Assembly: GCA_963556695.1 (NCBI GenBank)
Contig: CAUWAG010000018.1
Location: 5,146,001 to 5,210,000, forward strand
Length of the DNA: 64,000 nucleotides
Direction: 5' to 3'
From: Anthostomella pinea
Taxonomy: Eukaryota > Ascomycota > Sordariomycetes > Xylariales > Xylariaceae
Made by a program: the position numbers and the translations under genes. The notes beneath the pieces are model-generated. The model was not told the origin of the DNA and did no database searches. It worked only from the letters and a program-made list of their open reading frames with translations. Of the stretch, positions 54,132-64,000 are shown piece after piece; position 1 is the stretch's first letter, and the number at the start of each line of letters is the position of its first letter.

Positions 54132-55831
54132 ATGGCGACCGCGGCCGTCACACACGGCGCCATCGACGAGTCCGTCGTCCCCGGCACCGTCCACCTCGTC
54201 GACCTAGAGCACACATTAGCAACGCGGCACGCGCAATCCCAGTCAGACATCGTGCTTGTGCCCACGCCCTCCTCGGACCCAGACGACCCCCTAAACTGGA
54301 CTCCCCGTCGCAAGCGCCTCGCCCTAACATGTGCGCTGCTGTACACCTGGTTCAACGGCATCGCGCTGTCAGTCGTGTACTCGGTGCTAGTCCCACTCTC
54401 CACCGCACTGGCCGTCACCGAAGCCGACCTCAACGCCGGGACAGGCTACATGTTCCTACTCCTAGGCTGGGGTCTCCTCTTCTGGCAGCCCCTGGCGCTA
54501 CAGTACGGCAAGCGCCCGACGTACCTCGCATCCCTCCTCGCGCTGGCGGCCGTCACGGCCTGGGGCCCGCACGCGCACGGCCGCGGCCAGTGGATCGCCA
54601 AGAGCGTGCTGACGGGCTTCTTCGCGGCGCCCATCGAAGCGCTTCCCGAGACGACCGTTGCGGACTTGTTCTTTGCGCACGAGCGGGCGACCTACATGGG
54701 CTGGTATGCGTGGACGCTGGCCGGGAGCAACTTCTTCGCGCCGATTATTTGCGGGTTTATTAATGATGGCGTGGGCTACCGGTGGGTGTTCTACTTTCCG
54801 GTGGTCTTTTGTGGCGTTACTTGGATTTTCCTGTTTTTGTTCATGGAGGAGACGAATTATGATCGGAGGAGTGTGGGGGTTGTTGCTGCAGAAAGTGCTC
54901 AAGGGGTTGCTGTCGTTGATAAGGGAGAGGATGGCAAGGAGAAAGGGGCTTCATCCCTCGCAGGGGGCGAAACCGCCGAGATCCCAAGAACCTCGACGAA
55001 GACGTTCTGGCAGAAGATGTCCCTCGTGGACAAGCCGCGCCCGTTCATGATGCACTACCGCGCATGGCAGTCCCTGAAGCTGCTCTCGTGGCCCGTGGTC
55101 TTCTACTCTGGGTTCAGCTACGGGACGTATCTGATCTACTTCAACATCCTCAATGCCACGAGCTCCATCATCCTGGGCGGGCCGCCGTATAACTTTCGGC
55201 CGTCGCTGGTCGGGCTGAGTTATGTCTCTTGCATGATTGGCGTCACCCTCGCGTAAGTTCACCCATTACAGCTCTATCCTACGAGTCGGTCGACCACGTA
55301 CTAAGACGGCAGCACAGGGCCGCTTTCACAGGCATATTCTCCGACCGCTTCATAATCCGGAAAGCACGGCGCAACAACGGCATCTCGGAGCCCGAGCACC
55401 GGCTCTGGCTCTTCGCCACGAGCACGCTCATCATCCCGGCCTCGATGATCCTCTGGGGCGTCGGTGCCGCACACAGCGTGCACTGGTTCGGACTCGTCTT
55501 CGCCATGGGCACGGCGGCCTTCGCCAATACGGCCGGCATCACGCTCAGCGTGTCGTACCTGGTCGACACGTACCGCGACCTCGCGGGCGACGCGCTGACG
55601 ACGTGCATCCTCGTGCGCAACACCATGAGTTTCGCCATCGGTTACGCCATCACGCCTTGGGTCACGAACCTGGGGTACCAGGATGCATTTGTGAGCGTGG
55701 CGTTTGTGGGACTGGCCATCTGCAGTGTGTTCTTGGTCATGGTGCGCTGGGGCAAGCGGTTCAGGGAGGCGAAAAGGGTACAGTACTGGCGAGAGGTGAC
55801 GAAGAGGGTCGAAATGGGCTTTGTGCATTGA
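54132..55831 (+). CDS. MFS transporter (drug:H+ antiporter-like)
   Basis: A 544-residue transporter. Exons are 54132-55252 and 55318-55831, with a 65-nt intron and exactly 545 codons; the join gives GVTLAAAFTGIF. The fungal MFS signature [13 protein letters not shown] precedes the first span. The central segment [20 protein letters not shown] and [21 protein letters not shown] are typical of this large group. A charged loop (about 255-300) divides two sets of six spans, and [12 protein letters not shown] lies between spans 5 and 6. The substrate is unknown; related proteins export drugs or move small metabolites. GC content is high in exon 1. Confidence 0.9.
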
Positions 55832-56323
55832 GAAGGGAGGGTTGGGATCTTGTAGGGGGTAGGATGTAGGTAGTTTGCCGTAGAGAGGCGGTGAACAGCG
55901 TCACGAGTCGGGTTGGAGCTCTTGGTCTGCCATTCGTTCCACTCGTGGGTATCCATGATGCAAATGTCATGCTCAAACTACACCACGGGGCCAGCATCTT
56001 GTGTAACGTGGAGCAGTCGGGTATAGATCTGTCACACCACGGGGCCGGGCGGCAGCAGGTTTCACCAGAGCAGATTTGTCTCGGGACGGCACCACGGTAC
56101 CTGTATAGTAATCCATCGAGCGCAATTGTCTCGGGTCCCATACATTACCATATATCCCCGAGGATAGATGCTGGCAGGGAAGGGATATATACCTATACAA
56201 CGCATAATAATCAAGCCCGCCATGCCATGCCATGCCACGCAATCAAGCCCCCTAATACGCCATCGAAAATAGCATCATATCCCTTTGGCAGCGTCTCTTC
56301 TGCCTCATCAAGTACCAAAATCA
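55832..56323. other. Convergent intergenic region
   Basis: Between the 3' ends of the MFS gene and the CXC gene. A CATGCCATGCCATGCC tandem run lies at about 56219-56236. No gene was seen. Confidence 0.55.
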
Positions 56324-57966
56324 TCAAGTGCCCGATTCTGGGTACATCATCTCCGGGAACGGAGCCGCAGCACAACCCGAGCAGACTCGATCATTCGTGC
56401 AGCGATCGTGTTTGTCACAATGCCATTCCGCGCTGGGCTTGCACACCCGGCACTCCTGGCAGTGCTCCCAGAGGTCCATCGGCACCCACTTGCTTTGACA
56501 AAAGCTATACCAGAATCCATTAAAGTCGTTGGAATTGCAGTTGCCCAGCCCTCCGCGCAGCAGCTCAAACTCGAGTCGCTCTCGCTCTTCTTGTTTCTCT
56601 TCTTGTTTCTTCTTGTTGCCCTTGCCGCTTTGGGTTTTTTTCCACTTCTGCTCCCATTCCTTGAAGGGCGCTGTGTACTTGCTAATAGTCACCCAGGATG
56701 CGTCATCATCTAGCAACATATCTACCATCAAGTCCATATCTAGTTCTTCGATATTGGGCTGGTTTGAGAGCCATGTTGCGAAGCAGGCATTTGCGCCACA
56801 GGGTTTGGGGAAAGCGGTGCTTGTCCCAAAGAAGGTGGTCAAGTCTGCGAACGGGTTCCCGCATGAATTCCTGCAGGAACACGACGAGGTGCAGTTGAGC
56901 CCGTATTTGCTGCATACGCATGACATACAAGCTTTCTTCTTCCCGCGGCCTTTCTTACAGGCGCATTTGTTCTCGGGTGGTTTTGAATGCTCGGTCGAAG
57001 GTGTAGGGATCGATGTCCGCGCTGGTTCAGAGCTCGTGTAAACCTACAATATGATATTAGCTGCCTTTTTCTTTGCCACAAAGGGTCACCACGCCTAAGT
57101 TGGCTCCCGATCTGGCTTACCTCGGTCGATTCGTCTGCCGTCTCGCCCTGCGCATCCTCATCATCGTTCTCAGGAGGATCCTCCGACATGGGACGGTCAT
57201 CATGCTGAGGAGTAGGCAGAGGGGCAGGACTGTAGTGCTGGTTCACAGTCGACTCTGTATACGGGGTGGTGTTCGTATGGTTTACCGTGGGCTCTGGATA
57301 TGGGGTGGCGTTCGTATGGTATGCCGTCGCGTGAGAGCTCGGTTGGGAAGAAAATGATTCTCCATATTGCGTTATAGGGTGCTGGGCGTGCTGGATCGCG
57401 GCCGTGGGGTTTCGAGGTTGTGGCTGGTGGTAGGTCGTAGCCTGATGACTTGGAGGAACTGGTGCTGGCGAGTATGGCCCTCTGGTTCCCGGCTGGGGGG
57501 TGTGAGTGGTTGGATAGCCTCCGTTCTGTACACCGTTGAGTGCCGCCTGAGGATAGTGCCCATTGTGGGACGGCAGCTGGGGACTCGGCTGTGGCTGCGG
57601 ATAATGTGTGGTGTTATAGGCGTGTGCTTGCTGCTGGGGACTATAGGGTCCGGCACCGTATGCTGCTGCCGCCGCGGCCGCTGCGGTCGAGGAGTTCTGG
57701 TAGCCTCCGCCGTACCCGTTGTGCTGTGATGTCACCGGATTCGCCGCATATGAACCATAGTTGACAGTCGGGAGACCGGACGGCGGAGGCGCATAGCCGC
57801 CATTGGTGTAGGCGCCCGGCGAGTATAGTCCGCCGAGACTCGGGTTGATCTGGCTGACCTGGTTGACGTGGGCTTGTCGAAGGGCGGGAGCTTGAGTCTG
57901 CGGGGTGGTGTGGACGGCTTCTCTCGAGGTATTGGATCGCTGTCTCTTTGATGGCGGATACGACAT
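56324..57966 (-). CDS. CXC-domain (tesmin/TSO1-like) protein
   Basis: A 521-residue protein. Exons are 57966-57121 and 57043-56324, with a 77-nt intron; the join gives ESTEVYTSSEP. The first 280 residues are low-complexity, rich in Pro, Gln, Ser and Tyr, with a run of eight or nine Ala. Exon 2 carries a CXC-like cysteine cluster, CACKKGRGKKKACMSCVCS (about residues 302-320) then CTSSCSCRNSC, a zinc-binding DNA-contact motif seen in tesmin/TSO1 proteins. A Lys/Glu helix follows, then a second cysteine cluster at the C-terminus (CQECRVCKPSAEWHC, CTNDRVCSGC). A nuclear DNA-binding role is likely by family; targets are unknown. The start is the ATG at 57966, as the upstream ORF is less plausible. 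Confidence 0.78.
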
Positions 57967-59329
57967 TGCAATCACGCACCCGAGTCGCCTGTGAGTGTTG
58001 CGTCTGCTGCTACGTCGACATCGGGGCGACGTCGAAGTCAATGGGTTGTGCTGCAAGTTGGCAATAAGGACTGCAGGTGACTGCCGGGCATGAAATTGTT
58101 GTGATAAAGTCAGACAAATTCCTTTTTTTGGCCCCGCGGCGGAACGCGTCTAATGGCGCTGTTGGCCCGTGTGGCCGCCGCTGCACCGGCGCCAGGTGCC
58201 GGTGGGATCCTGCGATAAGGTACCTTAGCGTTACTGATAGCGTTCAGGCCTGAGACCCCTGGAACTTGGCAGCAGCTCAGGGTACCAACAATGCACCTGC
58301 AACCTGCAACCTTCCACCTCCACCTGGCATGCAATGAACCCATGCGAGGCTAATTAAATAGGGGTAGGGAACAAGCATCAACGGCCAAATAGGCACCTAC
58401 TGTAGTATTCATATCTGTCGCTCCCTCGTGGACTATAGACAAGGTGAAAACGGAATGTTCATAGGTAGATAGTATACAGGAGTGTGACTCTAGGCCTGAA
58501 TTTTCTGAGCCTACTTCGTAAAGAACTGGTGGTATCGTGTAGATCTGTGTCCTCTCTACGTCTGTTTCATGGCGCAGGATGAAGAAGGTGGTAGGGCAGG
58601 CCAGGGGTTGACCACAGATAACCAGCTTCCACTGTGTGCCGTGCTAGCATGACCAAGCAGCCTGATTAGGGGAAGAAACACATCATCGATTATACTTGAA
58701 TTATCCATCTTCGACGGCGATATAACAGGGTCCCGCAGGTCTGCTCTTAACTGACATATTGGAATTTAAAGCCATACACATCTTTCATTGTCTGTGTACT
58801 GGCATAGGAAATACGAGGGTCTGATGATCACCTGTTTGGCTTGCCACAACACCGCCGCCCAAGGGGCTGCCCGGTCAGAGGGGGAGCTTCGCCTTTAACA
58901 CTTTCCTGAGACTCACAGTAACCCGTCTTGGGGAAAAAAAGATCTTGCTATCGAACCGTTTCGTTTAGGCAAGCAGGTGATATCTTCGAAGGCAATCCAG
59001 TTACTCGCATCAAGCACAATGACATGAGGATGGCCCCAAGGGTGCTACACAAACATACAATCAGTTTGTGTGACCGGTGCATGTGGAAGATTGACATTAT
59101 TTGGATGGCTGAGATGCGCTCGTGGAACCATCGTCACCTCGCACCAAGCCAAACGCAAAATGATAAACAGAGATGACTATTCAGGACGGCCTTCACCTTT
59201 TCATCATTCGCACAGCAGACCAGTACGTCTTTGAGGCAATACCCATATATCTATACGGTTCACGTCTTTGTCAGTACCATCTTGTAGGCATCTCTCACTG
59301 CTTGCCTCTAACCTGTAGTCCTGCAGCAC
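57967..59329. other. Gene-free stretch of 1.4 kb
   Basis: Upstream of the CXC gene and the LysM-like ORF. Small frames at 58110 and 58928 show no motif. Confidence 0.5.
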
Positions 59330-59788
59330 TTGCGAGAAAACAACACCCAGCGTCTATCGAAGTTCATACCAAAACAACCTCTTCCAACTTCCCAACAAAC
59401 CAAACATCGAAAACATGCGCGATTTCCTACGAAACTTCCTCGTGGCAGCCGCCCCTTTCCCTTCCCGCCAGCCCCAGGCCCCGTCCACACCGACAACACC
59501 GTCATACCAACCTACCCAACCCACGCCCCTACCTACGAACAGTGCGCCACCTGGGCACGCGCCAAGTCAGACGCCTCCTGCCTGACCATTAGCAAAGAGA
59601 ACTGCCTCAAGACGCGCGAGTTCCTGCTGCTCAACCCGCAACTCCACGGTGACAGCGAAGAGGTGTGGGAGGACTACTGGTACTGCGTCCGCAGCCCGGA
59701 CGGCGCTGTGTGTGTGGTGAAGACGGTCACCGTCATTCCGTTGCCGGCGACGGCGACGGCGACGGTTTTGGGTACTCGACAGCTGTGA
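59330..59788 (+). CDS. LysM-like protein, N-terminus unresolved
   Basis: The C-terminal half reads CATWARAKSDASCLT, LLLNPQL, then WEDYWYCVRS. The C-W spacing, NPxL and YxYCV pattern match a single LysM domain (about residues 70-118 of the open frame), which binds chitin or its fragments in fungal secreted proteins. The open frame's own start (MRENNTQRLSKF) has no signal peptide. An ATG at 59415 in another frame reads MRDFLRNFLVAAAPFPSR, a weak leader-like start that would join the LysM frame only through an indel or unusual splice. So either the start is elsewhere or the gene is damaged. Fungal LysM effectors mask chitin from plant immunity; whether this one does is unknown. Confidence 0.55.
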   Translation: MRENNTQRLSKFIPKQPLPTSQQTKHRKHARFPTKLPRGSRPFPFPPAPGPVHTDNTVIPTYPTHAPTYEQCATWARAKSDASCLTISKENCLKTREFLLLNPQLHGDSEEVWEDYWYCVRSPDGAVCVVKTVTVIPLPATATATVLGTRQL

Positions 59789-60112
59789 TATAGGGAAGAG
59801 GGAAGTCGTCGGTGGGGTGGGAAAGGGTGATGAGAGGGTTGCGATGGTGCTTGGGCCCGTATGGGGTGGACAGTTGTTGATTGTAATGATGGCCTGATAT
59901 CACCCACCCCTGACGACGGGACAGAACGGAAAGGGGGGAAATTACCGGTTTGTGGGAGGCGATGGTGTATTCGTCGACTGGCCACCCGACTACCACAACC
60001 TGAGCCTTGAAACTGGTTGTTTGGGATATTATTAACAGTTCTAATCTAATATTTTCCACTATTCAAGCGCTTCCACTATTCAAGCGCTTCGTCTACTCCA
60101 AAGCTCCATCCT
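59789..60112. other. Convergent intergenic region
   Basis: Between the LysM-like ORF and the SNG1-like gene. CACTATTCAAGCGCTTC is repeated in tandem at 60057-60090. No gene was seen. Confidence 0.6.
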
Positions 60113-61927
60113 CTACATCCCTCGCATAAACCCCCTCTTCTGCTTCGGCGGCTTATCACCCTCCTTCTTCTCGAACTCCTTATCGCCATCCTCCGTATGC
60201 ACCACATAGCGATCCTTATCCTTCTCAGCGGCACGCTTCTCCCTCTCCGTATTCCAACGCATGAAATAACAGCAGAACGGGAAAAGCACCGTATTGACCG
60301 CGACCCAAGCGAACAGCACCCCAAAGTTGAGCCCGATCTGCGAGTGCAGGTCGAATATTATCTGCCGGCTCGCCTGCACGATATGATGCAGCGGCCAGGC
60401 GTAACCCCAGCGGAAAAAGATCGGCGACAGCTCGATGGTGTAGAAGGACGTTGACACGTTGGTGATTACCCAAAAGATAAGCCATAAAGCAGTCCACGGT
60501 TGCCCGATGACCATTGCGACGTTTTCGCACGCGATGCCCAGCGCCGCCATGCCGACGAAGTTGAGCATCCAGTAGACGGGGAACGAGCCGCGACCGTACG
60601 CCGTCGCCGAGAGCGCCACCTGCGTGGGCGACGCGGGAGGCGGCCAGAACGGGATCTGGAAGGCGAGCGAGACGAGGGAATAGGTTAACGAGATGAAGAG
60701 GTAGGATACTATGGTTGCGACCCAGCGCCAGACGATGAACTGCCAGAAGTGGAGCGGTGGGTGGCCTTGCGGTGTGATGTATTTCTAGCGATGGTGTTAA
60801 TCAAGTGGCACGACCTCAGGGCAGAGTCCCGTCTGTGGGGGAAGTGTGAACTTACCGTGTGGATAGGCAGGAAAAAGGAAAAGGAGAAGAAAGCCACGAT
60901 GATGAGATAAATCAGGCCGATAGTAACAGCCGGCGTAGCGGTCGCCGGCATGAAAGGCCGCAGATCGATCTGCAACGGCGAGACGCCCGGGTTCACGGCA
61001 GCGGGCGCCCGCGCCATCATCTGGGTCGAGTACGACGAGTTCGACATCAGCATCCGGCTCCAAGTGGCGCCGAACTGGGCCGCAAACTGCGTCTGCAGCA
61101 TCTGCAACTGCGGCAGGATGTAGTTGTAGTACGTCGACTCCTGCCTCGCCGTCTGCACAATGATCTGGATCGCGCCCGTGGGATCGTACGACGCGTTCCC
61201 CGTCAGGACGGCCTGCTGCAGCAGCGCGGTGGCGTTCGGGTTGATGATGATGGCGGCCCACGAATCAAAGTCGTACACGCCCTGGCGAACGTTTGTGGGA
61301 TCGTAGTCGTACTGCGCGGGGTCCACGGTCTTGTAGCCCAGCGAAGGAGCTGGCGAGCTGTACATCTTCTCCGTCAGCTGCGTCACAGCCGGGCCGACGA
61401 GCGGTGTCACGCCGTCGTACGGCGCTACCCGCCCGTCGAAGTCGACGACGTGGACCCCTAGGTGTCGCATGTTCTGGTCTACGGAGAACAGCACGGCCCA
61501 ATAGAGCGATAGCACGGCCATCACAAAGCACATGAGTATGACGACTGGTCCGCCATGTCAGTCCGGCAGTTCTGCTGAGCGGTTGGTTGCGATGGGTGGG
61601 GAGGATGGGCGATGGCTTACTTGTGCGCGCCCACATGACCAGGACGTGTTTGCGCACCTTGCTCATCTTGGTATGCCAAAATCCCACGCTCTGGTGCGGC
61701 TTCTGAGCAAAGTGCGCCTCCGGATCCCCGCCGCTGCGCTCGTGCGACTGGTCGTAATCGTGGGGATTGATAAGGTTGGCATCGTGACCACCGCCGCCGC
61801 CGCCGCCGCCGTTGCTGCTTCGGCTTCGGCTTCGGCGCATAATGCCGGTGGCCGAGTCCTCAGAGCTGTCATTTTGGGCGGCGATGATTAAGTTCGAGGC
61901 GTCTGGTACGTTGTTGCGCGAAGACAT
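60113..61927 (-). CDS. DUF3533/SNG1-family membrane protein
   Basis: A 555-residue protein of the DUF3533 group, related to yeast Sng1 (nitrosoguanidine resistance) and to lipid-asymmetry functions. Exons are 61927-61621, 61544-60856 and 60784-60113, with introns of 76 and 71 nt and exactly 556 codons. Joins give RTIVILMCFVMAVLS and LPIHTKYITPQGH. A first span follows a polar N-terminus with a poly-Gly run encoded by GGC repeats. A large extracytoplasmic loop (VHVVDFDGR to about residue 310) contains several NxT/S sites. Five further spans include AVTIGLIYLIIVAFFSF and VLFAWVAVNTVLFPFCCYF. The Lys-rich tail is cytosolic. The mechanism is unknown; a plasma-membrane role is likely. Confidence 0.88.
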
Positions 61928-63468
61928 TGTCTCTCGTCTGCACGTCTATCCAAGACAGCCTAAGGTAGGATAACGTTAACAGGAAAAGTGAAAAGCCACC
62001 GAAAGTATGATGCACGCCGGCGCACGATGCTATAAGGGGCAAATTCCAGTAATAAGAACCAATATGGATGCCGTCATCAATGTTCGGGACTAATCAACTA
62101 CATGTAATGAGCATCTAAGCTCCGGCAATTTGATCTCACCTATCGCGACTATTCGCGGGAATCGTCTTTTTTCGCGAATAAGATGAGTCTGCGACGCTTA
62201 GTAAAAATAGTAAGGGTGTAGACGGTGATGTCACTCCTGAACGCGACCCTCCCGCGCACCCGGATCCGGCGGAGCGTCTCCACGAAGGGCCACATGGTCG
62301 CCAGGATGGTGATCGTTGCAACTATTTCTGGCCTAGTTGGGCCGCTATTGTTCTCGACGATGTCAGGATGCAATCAATATATTTCTCGGGCTGGCTGCTC
62401 TTCTGGTCGCAACCTCAGCCTCATCATGAAGGAAGACAAAAGGGATGCGGTACGGCCTCGAGGGAACTGAGGTGCAATCTGGGAACACCCACAAGTTATC
62501 GACTTCGTCAGGTCAGATTCATCATCATAAACCTGAGCCTCCATTACTCAGACGTATCTGACGTATCTGGAAGTCAGCCGGCCGGCTTTCCCCTAACAAA
62601 ATCCACAAGTCCCAGTGTTGCAAGATGCTGCAATCTTCCCAACCCATTCTGTCGTTGATCCCGTGTTGAATCCAGAGGCATCTCAAAATAAGTCGGTAAA
62701 GACGCAACATCCAACATTAATACCAACGCCATCGAGTTGACGGTCAAGTCTGCAAGGCATTGCTTGACTTAAGTACCTCATGTTTGAGGGTAGCTACCCA
62801 GAGGCATTCTGACCTTGACGTTATGTTAACCTTGTGACATGTGGTCCTCGGGAAGGGCAGTGGGCAATGGGCAGTGGGCAGAACTCTACTTGCATAAGTA
62901 ACACCTTAAATGTGCTGGAAGAAGGGAACCCTGACAGCCGCGCCCTGGGGTCGCGCGCAGCCCTCATCATGACCTCCAGAGATTCGATCTGGCTCCGAAC
63001 TTGATACGTGAGTTAAAGTCGTGGAAGCGAACTTGGGACCTCTCTCCTTCTGGCGTTCGAGGTTAAATATGAGCCCCAACCCTGGCGAGGACTGATACAT
63101 AGCGGATCAATTTTTTTGTTTCATTTGAGCGGCGTGTAGCCTTCTATCTAGTAAAACCATTGAGCAATTCAGCTCCACAGGTTGTTATGCCAATCCTCAG
63201 TCCTCATAAGCAGCGCTATCCCAAGTGCTATTCGTCAATTCCCCAACCGAGTGCTGGAAGACTCTTGAGCCAGACATATCCCAAAACTAATGCAAAAACA
63301 AATAAGAACAAGATCATAAAGGGCAAACTGCCATCCCTTTTCGTGTGATGCGATTCTTCCTAAACGCCTCATCCAGCCAGACAAGATCCCAGGAGCCGCG
63401 AATATGGACAAGAGAGTAGACATATAAAGACATTCGATACAAGGACTGAATGAGGGTGTGTTGATGGA
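61928..63468. other. Gene-free stretch of 1.5 kb with a short minisatellite
   Basis: Upstream of the SNG1-like gene. A GGGCAGT/GGGCAAT heptamer repeats about four times at 62853-62881. No gene recognised; frames at 62225-62658 lack motifs. Confidence 0.55.
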
Positions 63469-63987
63469 CTACAAGTCAATCGACAGCAGTTCTAACCTGG
63501 CCATGGTGGCCTCGAGGCTAGCCGCGAGACGCTCAACCCGTCTCAGGGCAATGCTGGCGATGGCCTCCCCTTCCGAGGCATCGACTATTTCGTAGCGGGC
63601 GAAGGCCTTCTCGGGTTCAATGCCGCCGAAGATGTCGACGGTGGACAGGCTTTCGGTGTTGAGCTCGGCGGGAATGAGAGTGGAGGCAGGTGTATCGTCA
63701 TCGAAGATGTCACCGTCGAGTTTTGCGACAGCTTTCTCAACAGCAGTAGGCTCGACAGACAACTCTGGAGCCTGCGACTTCTCGAGCGAGTGCGACACTG
63801 GGTCCTCGACAACGGGCGCATCGGTCTTCTCGTTATCCAGGGCAAGGGATTCGCCTGGTATGATGGAATTCTTGCCCGCCAGGGCCTCCATGTCGATCAC
63901 TGGCATCTCAGGGGTCTCCAGGACGGAGAAGACCTGGGGTTGATAGTTGAAAGCATCCGTGTTCAGATTGAGCATGGAGAAGTCCAT
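63469..63987 (-). CDS. Hypothetical acidic protein, possibly partial at window edge
   Basis: A 172-residue frame beginning MDFSMLNLNTDAFNYQP at 63987. The frame is also open upstream to the window end, so the true start may lie outside. The protein is acidic and low-complexity (EDPVSHSLEKSQAPE, DGDIFDDDTP), with a helical end ALRRVERLAASLEATMARLE that could form a short coiled coil. I do not recognise a family; a transcription co-factor would fit such composition, but this is a guess. Confidence 0.5.
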   Translation of the reverse strand: MDFSMLNLNTDAFNYQPQVFSVLETPEMPVIDMEALAGKNSIIPGESLALDNEKTDAPVVEDPVSHSLEKSQAPELSVEPTAVEKAVAKLDGDIFDDDTPASTLIPAELNTESLSTVDIFGGIEPEKAFARYEIVDASEGEAIASIALRRVERLAASLEATMARLELLSIDL

Positions 63988-64000
63988 GGTCTGTTCGGGC

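Overview
The window is nuclear DNA of a filamentous ascomycete (Pezizomycotina). The evidence is short introns (mostly 49-77 nt) with GT/AG ends and CTRAY-like branch sites, closely spaced genes on both strands without operons, and fungus-specific families: a HET domain, a 2EXR domain, F-box proteins, the DUF3533/SNG1 family, ACS and sugar-porter MFS transporters, and a LysM protein. A Sordariomycete seems more likely than other classes, but the sequence alone does not settle this.

Layout. 0-9 kb: a zinc alcohol dehydrogenase cut by the window edge and carrying an in-frame stop, an intact FAD oxidoreductase, a frameshifted short-chain dehydrogenase, a Frag1/DRAM/Sfk1 membrane protein, and two neighbouring F-box paralogs that are both frameshifted. 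9-28.5 kb: an HGSNAT/DUF1624-like membrane protein, a six-exon alpha-glucoside-type sugar transporter, a multi-spanning protein of unknown function, an amidase, an alpha/beta hydrolase, an eight-exon ACS-family transporter, a 2EXR protein and a small membrane protein. 28.7-31 kb: a gene-free stretch with a microsatellite, an AT-rich block and a 170-bp solo LTR. 31-43 kb: a small membrane protein, a 976-residue conserved protein, a repeat-bearing gene desert, a frameshifted Gfd2/YDR514C-like protein and a secreted protein. 43-50 kb: a broken HET gene, ribosomal protein eL42, a phosphoglycerate-mutase-like secreted protein and a cytosolic-type alpha-amylase. 50-64 kb: a second solo LTR, an F-box protein, an MFS transporter, a CXC-domain protein, a LysM-like ORF, an SNG1-like protein and a partial hypothetical gene.

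Exon structures were built by hand by requiring open frame, splice consensus and family motifs to agree. Twelve multi-exon models close with no leftover base. Seven other genes, nearly all in variable families, carry stops or frameshifts, which points to real decay of accessory genes rather than general sequence error.

The strongest new observation is a pair of 170-bp sequences at 29919-30088 and 50927-51096. They lie in opposite orientation, differ at two positions, and each is flanked by its own perfect 5-bp target-site duplication (CTATT and CCTGA). They are two young solo LTRs of a short-LTR retrotransposon whose internal region is not in the window. Also notable are a GC-AG intron and a missing zinc-ribbon cysteine in eL42. 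I saw no biosynthetic cluster, CRISPR array, tRNA or rRNA.
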